Positions 13,874 through 19,614 of a stretch of 25,430 bases of DNA are shown here, one piece after another. How positions within the stretch are numbered: the stretch's first letter is position 1; every line of letters starts with the position of its first letter. The translations under genes were made by a program, and so were the position numbers. Below the pieces are notes generated by a model, which was not told the origin of the DNA, ran no database searches, and saw only the letters and a program-made list of their open reading frames with translations. Source of the stretch: PRO6 sp049646625 (GTDB lineage: Bacteria > Pseudomonadota > Alphaproteobacteria > Rhizobiales > Xanthobacteraceae); assembly GCA_049646625.1 (NCBI GenBank), contig JBARWE010000009.1:1-25430 (forward strand). The letters run 5' to 3'.

Positions 13874-14701
13874 ATGACGACCGACGTACCCATCCCCGCA
13901 CTGACGCCGAGGCAGGCGCGATTTGTAGACGAATACCTGATCGACCTGAACGCAACGCAGGCCGCGATCCGTGCCGGATATAGTGCACGGACAGCAAATC
14001 AGCAGGGGCCGCGCCTACTCGAAAGCTCCGCCGTCATGGCCGCGATCGACGCCCGCAAAATCGATCGCTCGGAAAAGCTGAAAATCGACGCCGGTTGGAT
14101 ATTGCAGCGCCTCGTTGCTGAGGCTGAGGCCGATCTGGCGGACCTCTATGACCAGTACAACAACCTTAAGGCCGTCGAGGACTGGCCGCTGATCTGGCGT
14201 CAGGGCCTCGTGCAAGGCATCGAGGTCGAGGCGCTATTCGACGGCCTCGGCAAGGATCGCGAACAGATCGGCACGGTGCGCAAGGTGCGGCTCGATAACC
14301 GCGTGAAGCGGATCGAACTGATCGGCAAGCATATCAAGGTCAAGGCCTTCCAAGAGCAGGTTGTCGTGTCCGGGCTAGACGGGCTGGCCGAAAGGCTCGA
14401 CCGCGCAATGCGCGCGCACCCCGTGGCTCCTGTCATCATCGACGCACCATTACGGCACAGAGCGCCAGAACGGGCGTCAATGGCCTTGCCTGCCGCTCCT
14501 GCGCCTATCACGGCACCGGACGCGCCTCCTGCAACGCCGCCGGCAGAAGGCACCGCTCCCGCTGCGCCGCCTTCCGAGCCGCCAGCGCCCGTCGCGCCGC
14601 CGCCGAAACCGTACCGCCCGATCATGCCTGATCCTGCACCAGTATCGTGGCCGCTCATCTGTGGGCACGCGGCGACCGACTATGACTCCGACGACATCTG
14701 A
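13874..14701 (+). CDS. terS: Phage terminase small subunit
   Basis: A 275-aa DNA-packaging recognition protein (Terminase_2 family). The N-terminal HTH region is clear: ALTPRQARFVDEYL (9-22), NATQAAIRAGYS (26-37), then a second-helix region to about residue 60. A helical oligomerisation part follows (DAGWILQRLVAEAEADLADL, about 72-91, to about 180). Residues about 183-258 are a Pro/Ala-rich tail (PPAEGTAPAAPPSEPPAP and similar) ending in an acidic YDSDDI, longer than the usual 140-200 aa of the family. No large terminase follows. In PICI-type satellites a stand-alone small terminase diverts the helper phage's large terminase to satellite DNA; that role is inferred here. The family call is firm. 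Confidence 0.92.
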   Translation: MTTDVPIPALTPRQARFVDEYLIDLNATQAAIRAGYSARTANQQGPRLLESSAVMAAIDARKIDRSEKLKIDAGWILQRLVAEAEADLADLYDQYNNLKAVEDWPLIWRQGLVQGIEVEALFDGLGKDREQIGTVRKVRLDNRVKRIELIGKHIKVKAFQEQVVVSGLDGLAERLDRAMRAHPVAPVIIDAPLRHRAPERASMALPAAPAPITAPDAPPATPPAEGTAPAAPPSEPPAPVAPPPKPYRPIMPDPAPVSWPLICGHAATDYDSDDI

Positions 14702-14717
14702 ACCGAAAGGCTTTGAC

Positions 14718-15017
14718 ATGGCTACAGTGTCACAAAACATAGTGACGATCGACGTGGTGCGCGAGCGCCAGGGCGACGTGATCGGCCCGATCAGCGATGA
14801 AAAGCTGGAGGCGGATTTCGCCTCTGGCATGGAGGCGGTGCGATCCGAGTTCGGGGCGACCGCAGACAGCGACCTTAAAGCGGCTCAGGCGTTCATTCGT
14901 GATCTGGATACGATCGCGCCCGGCACGATTGACAGCCTGGACCGAACCGGCGCGGGCAACGATATGCGCCTGATCCGTGCCGCGATCAAAGAAGCGAAGC
15001 GGAGGAATTACCGATGA
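14718..15017 (+). CDS. Small unknown protein downstream of terS
   Basis: A 99-aa protein. The ATG at 14718 is chosen because GAAAGG lies 7 nt upstream; the longer open frame begins inside terS. It has a short beta-like start (NIVTIDVVRERQGDVIGPI), an acidic helix (SDEKLEADFASGMEAVRSEF), a helix around AAQAFIRDLDTI, and a basic C-terminal helix (MRLIRAAIKEAKRRNYR). I do not recognise the family. It lies 16 nt after terS and ends in an ATGA overlap with the next small ORF, so it belongs to the late/packaging operon; a decoration, morphogenesis-interfering or terminase-partner role is possible but not shown. Confidence 0.65.
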   Translation: MATVSQNIVTIDVVRERQGDVIGPISDEKLEADFASGMEAVRSEFGATADSDLKAAQAFIRDLDTIAPGTIDSLDRTGAGNDMRLIRAAIKEAKRRNYR

Positions 15018-15175
15018 ACTTCGTCGCCTCGCCGGTGTCTAGCGGTCGAAGGGTGGCGCGGCGTCTGCCGCTGCCGGTACCTCCGACGCAAATGCCACGC
15101 CTCAAGTCGTTCACGCCAATCGAATGCCCGATGTGCAAGCGGCGAACGAACACGCATGCTGGCGGGCTAAACTGA
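15014..15175 (+). CDS. 53-aa basic protein with a CPMC knuckle
   Basis: It starts at ATG 15014 in an ATGA overlap with the previous stop, with a very good GGAGG 8 nt upstream (15001-15005). The N-terminal half is Arg/Pro-rich (SGRRVARRLPLPVPP), followed by Ile-Glu-CPMCKRRTNTHAG. One CxxC pair (Cys38, Cys41) with a later His could hold a zinc ion, alone or as a dimer. Such short zinc-knuckle proteins are frequent in phages and satellites; the function is unknown. It is the last gene of the terS operon and its end overlaps by 9 nt the convergent membrane-protein gene. Confidence 0.55.
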   Translation: MNFVASPVSSGRRVARRLPLPVPPTQMPRLKSFTPIECPMCKRRTNTHAGGLN

Positions 15176-15574
15176 CTGGCTTCTCCGATTGATGTCGAAA
15201 AAGTTGAGCTTCGTATAGTGCATTAACACCCCAAAGAAGGCGAACGCTCCGTAGCCTGCGGCGACGATCCCCATTCCATCGACGAAAGATATCCAGCCAT
15301 CTTCGCCGACGACGCCGTAGCTGCTCAATGATTGAAACGCCAATCGGATACCGCCGAAGATAAACTCGCCGTATCCAATAATGCAGCAAATCAAAAATGC
15401 GCGGTCCCACAAGTGGACTTGCTTCACGATCTCTCCATCGTAAGCGACGATTTCCTGCATCTGTAGAAGCCGTACTGGCCGCGATTCCGCGATCCAGACG
15501 CTCCAGGCAGCGCAAAAAATTGGAAAGGATGTAATTGTTGCGAGCACAATTTGAGCAGCGAAATTGTCGTCCAT
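15167..15574 (-). CDS. Small membrane protein, three helices, counter-transcribed in the element
   Basis: A 135-aa protein (136 if the ATG at 15577 is used). I prefer the second ATG at 15574 because GGGGG at 15581-15585 is then at a normal distance. Three hydrophobic segments: about residues 7-27 (IVLATITSFPIFCAAWSVWI region), 56-80 (AFLICCIIGYGEFIFGG) and 98-118 (IVAAGYGAFAFFGVLMHY). A charged loop (about 30-55, RPVRLLQMQEIVAYDGEIVK) lies between helix 1 and 2. I do not recognise the family. It is the only gene in the element on the minus strand, between the packaging operon and the last small ORF, the typical place for an independently expressed (lysogenic) gene such as superinfection exclusion or another host benefit. 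That role is inference from position and topology. Confidence 0.65.
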   Translation of the reverse strand: MDDNFAAQIVLATITSFPIFCAAWSVWIAESRPVRLLQMQEIVAYDGEIVKQVHLWDRAFLICCIIGYGEFIFGGIRLAFQSLSSYGVVGEDGWISFVDGMGIVAAGYGAFAFFGVLMHYTKLNFFDINRRSQSV

Positions 15575-15690
15575 CATCTACCCCCGATAGATTTAATCGT
15601 AACATGATAATTGGCCCGCTCGATCATGTTGTGATTTTCGCATCGGTGGTTGAGATCTTGCCGACAGACGCAATAGGGACGGCGCTGTTA

Positions 15691-15725
15691 CTCTCCCACG
15701 GTCAAACATCGCGACTGAGGGAGAG
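15691..15725. promoter_or_regulatory. Inverted repeat CTCTCCC / GGGAGAG over the ribosome-binding site of the last ORF
   Basis: A perfect 7-bp inverted repeat (15691-15697 and 15719-15725, 21-nt loop). The right arm is the Shine-Dalgarno itself (GAGGGAGAG) of the ORF starting at 15730, so the hairpin would block translation. Confidence 0.5.
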
Positions 15726-15729
15726 AGAT

Positions 15730-15960
15730 ATGAACAACGATGCCGAACTGCTTGCGCTGGGTCGCCTACTGGACGAGGCAGCGTTGATCGCGCTCGACCA
15801 GACCGAAAGCGAAATCGGAGCCGCCAGCGCGGTGCCAGATGCAATCGCGCGGCGGATCATGGCGATTGCGTCCGAAAGCGGAGAGGGCAGTGCCGTGAAA
15901 GCTAAGGCAATTGCGTGGGCGCGGTGGCGTGTAACTGGAAAGACCACCCTACTGATGTGA
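15730..15960 (+). CDS. Small unknown protein at the right end of the element
   Basis: A 76-aa acidic, Ala/Leu-rich protein that looks fully helical (MNNDAELLALGRLLDEAALI; AIARRIMAIASESGEGSAVK; AIAWARWRVTG). The ATG at 15730 follows a strong GAGGGAGAG. The open frame extends upstream to 15535 but that part overlaps the divergent membrane gene start and reads as non-protein. No family is recognised. It sits alone between the membrane gene and the right att site, 102 nt from the att core. Its start region is covered by an inverted repeat, which suggests tight control. Confidence 0.6.
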   Translation: MNNDAELLALGRLLDEAALIALDQTESEIGAASAVPDAIARRIMAIASESGEGSAVKAKAIAWARWRVTGKTTLLM

Positions 15961-15996
15961 CGGCAGCCATCGATTGATGTGAAATTGTTCGCCGTT

Positions 15997-16029
15997 GTTC
16001 ACCCTTGTTTTCCATGGATTTTTCATGGA
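15997..16029. repeat. Right copy of the terminal direct repeat
   Basis: It matches 7917-7949 at 27 of 33 positions in the same orientation and includes the palindrome TCCATGGA (16011-16018) and a TTTCATGGA box. It ends 33 nt before the right att core. A likely integrase arm-site region. Confidence 0.55.
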
Positions 16030-16062
16030 AACTGCAGCGACATCAGCTAAGTCATTGATTTT

Positions 16063-16111
16063 ATGGTGGGCGCAATAGGGATTGAACCTATGACCTCTCC
16101 CGTGTGAAGGG
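16063..16111. repeat. Right attachment repeat (attR core within tRNA-Val)
   Basis: A perfect 49-bp copy of 7797-7845. It forms the 3' half of the working tRNA-Val gene, so this copy came in with the element. Confidence 0.95.
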
Positions 16112-16138
16112 AACGCTCTCCCGCTGAGCTATGCGCCC
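16064..16138 (-). tRNA. tRNA-Val (anticodon CAC), CCA encoded
   Basis: On the minus strand the acceptor strands GGGCGCA and TGCGCCC pair perfectly, followed by A-CCA. The D arm is GCTC/GAGC; the anticodon arm is TTCCC/GGGAG with loop TTCACAC giving anticodon CAC (reads GUG, valine). The T arm is ATAGG/CCTAT with loop TTCAATC. It is intact, with its 5' half in the right chromosomal flank and its 3' half supplied by the element. Confidence 0.96.
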
Positions 16139-16241
16139 GTACCACTGTCCCCCGCCGATGTCCCGGCAGGCGCGTCATCAGTGCCCGCGATTTACGGAAG
16201 CGGGGGGGCGGGTGTCAAGCCGCCCGGCCGGTTATCGGTGG

Positions 16242-17468
16242 TCAGCCGGTGCGGGCGATCCGCGAGGTGTGCGATTGAAGCGCGCGGATGCGCTCGGCGA
16301 GCGAGGCGCCGTCCGCCGTCGGCGCCGTGCCGTTGACCGGCTGGCCGGCGTCGCCGTCGAGCATGGCCTCGATGGCCGAATGCGGCCCTTCCAGCGTGAT
16401 GGCGAGGCGCGCCACCTCGGCTGCGATATCGTTGATGCGCTCGCGCAGCAGCGCGTTTTCGTCGCGCTCGGCACTCGCGGTCTGTTTGCTTTGCCGGCGC
16501 AACGTTTCGAGTTCGCGCCGCAAGCCGTCGCGCTCGGTTTCGGTGAGGTGCAGGCGGTCGGCCAGCGCCGCGTCGTCGGCCTCGGCGGCGACACCGGTGT
16601 TGCTGCCGTCGCCGGGGGCGCGGCGCCGCGCTGCGAATTCCGCCTTGATCTGATCGCGCAGTTCGCGGTTCTCGTGGCGGTGGCCTTCGAGCAGGTCGCC
16701 CTGCGCCTTGAGTTCGCCTTCGAGCGCGTTGATCCGGCTGCGCAGCGCCTCGGCGTCGGCGCGCCCGGCGGTGAGAGCGTGCTCCAGTTCGGCGATTCGG
16801 GAACCAAGCTCCTCGGCCTTGGCCCGCGCAGCGGCAAGGTCGCTCGCGGCTGTCTCGGCCTGGCGCTGCCGGGCGGCCAACTGGTCGCGGGCGGCGGCAA
16901 GGTCGCGTTCGGCATCCTCGGCGCGCAACCGCAGCGCCTCGATCTGGGTGCGGGCGGTGGCAAGCTCGGCCCTGCCGCTGTCAGCCAGGCTGGTCTGGGC
17001 TGCGAACTCGGCGGTCAGGCGCGACAGTTCGGCGGCCTTTTCATGCAGCGCCGCCTCGCTGGTACGAATCTGTTCGGCACGCTCGGCGAACTCGCCCTCG
17101 GTGGCGGCAAGACGCGCCGTCAACTCCTTTTCGCGCTGCGCGAAGGCGGCGATGGCGGCGGTCTTCTCGGCCAGATCCTGCTTCAGGCGGTTGACCGCGT
17201 CGCTCTTGCGCCCCAGTTCGGCGAGCCGGCTCGCGGCCTGTGCCTGCATTTCGGCGAGGCGTGTTTCCAGCCGGCTTGCGGAGACCGCGAACTCGGCGCG
17301 TAACTGGTCGCGGTCGGCCTGGATCTCGACCATCGACAGCGGCGTCGAGGCTTCGAGGCGCCGGGTGGTCAGGCGCACGGCGCGATTGTGCACCAGCGGC
17401 ATGACCGTCAGGCCAAGCAGCATCGCAACCAGAAAACCGATCGCCAGATACATGATCGGCTCGATCAT
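16242..17468 (-). CDS. Membrane-anchored long coiled-coil protein
   Basis: A 408-aa protein. One transmembrane helix at about residues 5-26 (IMYLAIGFLVAMLLGL) with a short N-terminus, then a basic stretch (RAVRLTTRRLE) and an almost unbroken heptad-rich coiled coil from about 48 to 290 full of Ala, Glu, Arg, Leu and Gln. A polar break follows (about 292-310, RRRAPGDGSNTG), then a second coiled coil (about 315-360), and a short end. The likely topology is a single anchor with a long cytoplasmic rod. I know of similar uncharacterised proteins in Bradyrhizobium-type genomes; no enzymatic domain is seen. A role in envelope organisation is only a guess. It is 104 bp from the tRNA on the same strand and lies downstream of eipA, with a 77-bp gap. 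Confidence 0.75.
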   Translation of the reverse strand: MIEPIMYLAIGFLVAMLLGLTVMPLVHNRAVRLTTRRLEASTPLSMVEIQADRDQLRAEFAVSASRLETRLAEMQAQAASRLAELGRKSDAVNRLKQDLAEKTAAIAAFAQREKELTARLAATEGEFAERAEQIRTSEAALHEKAAELSRLTAEFAAQTSLADSGRAELATARTQIEALRLRAEDAERDLAAARDQLAARQRQAETAASDLAAARAKAEELGSRIAELEHALTAGRADAEALRSRINALEGELKAQGDLLEGHRHENRELRDQIKAEFAARRRAPGDGSNTGVAAEADDAALADRLHLTETERDGLRRELETLRRQSKQTASAERDENALLRERINDIAAEVARLAITLEGPHSAIEAMLDGDAGQPVNGTAPTADGASLAERIRALQSHTSRIARTG

Positions 17469-17545
17469 TCAGGCGTCCTTTTGCGCCGGGACAGGAGGCC
17501 GGACCATGCCACGAGGCCGTGCGGGATGACCAGCCCGGCGCGCCG

Positions 17546-18124
17546 TCAGAACGGGTTCCAGGTCGGCCGCGGGGTGAATTTCAGGTAGCCGATATTGGCG
17601 CCAAGCCTGAGGCCGAGGCCGGAGCGGATCGGCACCAGCACGATATTGTTGGCGGTCAGCGCCGTCATGCCGAAGCCGCCAATGACATAGGCCGAGCCGT
17701 CGATGCCGCCGAAGCGCTGGTAGATCGCCTGGGTCGCGGGCAGATTGTAGACGAGGATCATGGTGCGGGCGCCGTCGCCGCCCCAGTCGAAGCCGACCGA
17801 AGGGCCTTGCCAGTACACTTTCAGGTCGCCGGCGTTCTTGGTGTAGAGCGTGCCCTCGCCGTAGCGCAGGCCCGCGACGAAGGCGCCCGAGCCTTCCTCG
17901 CCGAGGATGTAGCCATTGGGCAGTCCCCACTGGCTGACGGCACGCTCGATCACCGAGGCGAGTTCGCGCGACACGTTGCCGAAGAAGCGGTGGCCGGCGG
18001 AGGACAGTTCCTCGGTGCCGAAGCGGTCGCCCGAGCGGCCGGAGCGCTGCTGCGCCAGAGCCGGCCCGGTTAAGACCATGATCGCGGTGAGCAGCATGGC
18101 TGCAAGGCGCAAGGCAAAGCCCAT
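17546..18124 (-). CDS. eipA: Envelope integrity protein EipA (DUF1134)
   Basis: A 192-aa exported protein with a signal peptide at 1 to about 25 (ends GPALAQQ). The mature part is the DUF1134 fold, a small beta-barrel: FGNVSRELASVIERAVSQWG (about 49-68), GYILGEEGSGAFVAGLRYGEG, VYWQGPSVGFDWGGDGARTM, and the family's C-terminal signature LGLRLGANIGYLKFTPRP, ending TWNPF. In Brucella EipA is a conserved periplasmic protein needed for normal envelope integrity and virulence. I use the ATG at 18124 with GAGG about 7 nt upstream; the frame also has a TTG six bases earlier. It precedes the coiled-coil membrane protein on the same strand, and a shared envelope role is possible. Confidence 0.88.
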   Translation of the reverse strand: MGFALRLAAMLLTAIMVLTGPALAQQRSGRSGDRFGTEELSSAGHRFFGNVSRELASVIERAVSQWGLPNGYILGEEGSGAFVAGLRYGEGTLYTKNAGDLKVYWQGPSVGFDWGGDGARTMILVYNLPATQAIYQRFGGIDGSAYVIGGFGMTALTANNIVLVPIRSGLGLRLGANIGYLKFTPRPTWNPF

Positions 18125-18240
18125 TCCCAACCTCGTCGCGGATTGTCGGAATTGATTCGAAGAAAGTAACCGGATGCTGATGAATGTCCCCTAAACCGCA
18201 CCGGTATCACCCGAGTTGGGGACGCTTATCCGCATCAACT

Positions 18241-18747
18241 ATGACAGTAGCACGGCAAAATCGAGTCTCCAGCCGTCGCGGGAGGCTGCGACGGACGGCG
18301 GCACTGGCGCTTGGCCTGGCGGGTTTCGGGCTGTCGGCGGCCATCGCGGCGACCACCGAGCGCGTGGTGACGGACCGTTACAGCGGGCTGGCCATCGGCG
18401 GCATCGACCCGGTGTCCTATTTCGCCGATGGCGGGCCGCGGGCTGGCGTAGCGGACCTGGAGGTCACGGCGGGCGGCGCGGTATGGCGCTTCCGCAACGA
18501 GGGCAACCGGGCCGCATTCCTTGCCCATCCGGAAGTCTACCAGCCGCGTTTCGGCGGCTATGACCCGGTCGGGATGGCGGACGGCAAGCCGGTCGCCGGG
18601 CTGCCCTCGCTGTGGCTGAAGGTTGGCGAGCGTCTCTATCTGTTCGCCCGCGACGACACCCGGGCGGCCTTTGCCGCCGATCCCGGCCGCTACCTTGCCG
18701 CGGCCGACCGGCAGTGGCCGGGCCTGCGCGACAGCCTCGTGCAATAG
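18241..18747 (+). CDS. Exported YHS-domain protein
   Basis: A 168-aa protein from ATG 18241 (187 from ATG 18184; neither start has a strong ribosome-binding site, but the signal peptide begins close to 18241). The N-terminus is basic (SSRRGRLRR) followed by a hydrophobic run (ALALGLAGFGLSAAIA), a Sec- or possibly Tat-like signal. The mature part matches the YHS family: LAIGGIDPVSYFADGGP, VWRFRNEGNRAAFLAHPEVY, then PRFGGYDPVGMADGK and FARDDTRAAFAADP. YHS domains are often metal-linked, but the classical Cys are absent here. The function is unknown; such proteins are common in alphaproteobacteria. It ends 28 nt from the convergent small coiled-coil gene. Confidence 0.78.
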   Translation: MTVARQNRVSSRRGRLRRTAALALGLAGFGLSAAIAATTERVVTDRYSGLAIGGIDPVSYFADGGPRAGVADLEVTAGGAVWRFRNEGNRAAFLAHPEVYQPRFGGYDPVGMADGKPVAGLPSLWLKVGERLYLFARDDTRAAFAADPGRYLAAADRQWPGLRDSLVQ

Positions 18748-18775
18748 GACGTCTGGAGCGCGCGACTGGGGTGCG

Positions 18776-19138
18776 CTATTTGGCCGCCGGCTCTTTGGTG
18801 GCCGGCTCCTTACCCCCTTCCTTGGCCTTGTTGGCGGTCGCCTGAAGCTGCGCAAAGCCATCGCGCAAGCCGGCGATCTCGGCCTTCAGCGCTGCGATCT
18901 CGCGCTCGGCCGCTTGCAGGCGCCGCTCGGCCGCCACCCGCCGCCGCTCGGCCTCCAGCCCCGCCTTGGTCAGCGTGCTCTTGAGATAGTCGACATTGCT
19001 CTGCAGGCAGCCGGTGCGCCGCTCCCAGGTCTTTTCGGCGGTGCAGATCTCGATGCCGGGCACGTCCTGCGCCATCGCCGCGGCCATCGGCAGGGTGGCG
19101 AGAAGCACCGTGCCGCTTAACGCCGTTCTCATCGTCAT
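18776..19138 (-). CDS. Small exported coiled-coil protein
   Basis: A 120-aa protein with a signal peptide (1 to about 23, ending AMAQD), then a short region with two Cys (about 32 and 44: IEICTAEKTWERRTGCLQ) likely to form a disulfide, then a Lys/Glu/Ala/Arg coiled coil (about 50-102) and a charged Lys/Pro/Glu tail. The start ATG at 19138 has AAAGGA at a normal distance; a second ATG lies two codons later. Similar uncharacterised periplasmic proteins occur in Bradyrhizobium-type genomes. It is divergent from the GIY-YIG gene with only 17 bp between start codons, so its promoter must lie inside the neighbour or the two share a very compact region. Confidence 0.72.
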   Translation of the reverse strand: MTMRTALSGTVLLATLPMAAAMAQDVPGIEICTAEKTWERRTGCLQSNVDYLKSTLTKAGLEAERRRVAAERRLQAAEREIAALKAEIAGLRDGFAQLQATANKAKEGGKEPATKEPAAK

Positions 19139-19155
19139 TGCGTTATCCTTTGCGG

Positions 19156-19449
19156 ATGGATTGCATCGTTTACGTTCTCGGCAGCCTCAGCGACGGCCGC
19201 GGCCGCACTTATGTCGGCTGGACGCTCGATCTTGAGCGCCGGCTCGCCCGTCATAACGCCGGCACCGGCGCCAAGAGTACGCGCGGCCACCGCTGGTCGG
19301 TGCTGCATGTCGAATATTATGCCAGCCGCAGCGCGGCGATGAGCCGCGAATGGCACCTCAAGCGCGATCGTGCCTTCCGCAAGGCGCTGGTGGCGACGCT
19401 GCGCGCAGCCGCCGTCCCGAAATGCGACAACCCGGCGGCTTCCGCTTAA
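19156..19449 (+). CDS. GIY-YIG domain protein (UPF0213/YhbQ-like)
   Basis: A 97-aa single-domain protein. GIY-YIG features in order: IVYVLGSL (4-11) and TYVGWTLDLERRLARHN (18-34), giving the two Tyr motifs and the Arg; then GAKSTRGHRW (about 38-47), VEYYASRSAAMSREWHLK with the catalytic-type Glu (about 53-70), and RAFRKALV. The core fold is that of structure-specific nucleases; the small UPF0213 members are thought to act on DNA or RNA ends, but their substrate is not settled. The ATG at 19156 matches the usual start just before the first strand. No Shine-Dalgarno is visible in the 17 bp before it, which suggests a leaderless transcript. Confidence 0.85.
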   Translation: MDCIVYVLGSLSDGRGRTYVGWTLDLERRLARHNAGTGAKSTRGHRWSVLHVEYYASRSAAMSREWHLKRDRAFRKALVATLRAAAVPKCDNPAASA

Positions 19450-19614
19450 CCTTTGAAACGGCTGTGGAACAAACCCCGCCCGAATCGCTGATACGGGCAG
19501 GGTTCCATTTCGTTCACGGCATATCTCGGGGCACCAGTACACTCGCGACACCATATCTGGATGGCCACAAGCACGTCCCCACGGCCGCGCCGGCGCTTGC
19601 GGTTAACGCCGGTG

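Larger units (their letters stand above)
7797..16111. mobile_element. Integrated phage-satellite-like element in tRNA-Val(CAC), about 8.3 kb
   Basis: It is bounded by two perfect 49-bp direct repeats (7797-7845 and 16063-16111), both equal to the 3' half of tRNA-Val(CAC). The intact tRNA is at the right end, so the element restored the tRNA 3' end on entry. The integrase is the first gene inside the left repeat. Contents: integrase, excisionase-like HTH, SF3 helicase, small terminase, an RT module and several small proteins. No large terminase, portal, protease, capsid or tail gene is present. The small size, replication helicase and small terminase alone fit a phage-inducible island that would redirect a helper phage's packaging. 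An alternative is a heavily deleted prophage, but the genes present are intact, tightly spaced and lack visible pseudogenes, which favours a satellite. The RT part and its flanks are clearly AT-richer than the chromosome. Confidence 0.85.

Noticed and set aside
12322..14701. Diversity-generating retroelement or group II intron
   Set aside because: No template/variable near-repeats, no accessory Avd protein, no maturase domain and no intron domain V-like hairpin seen.
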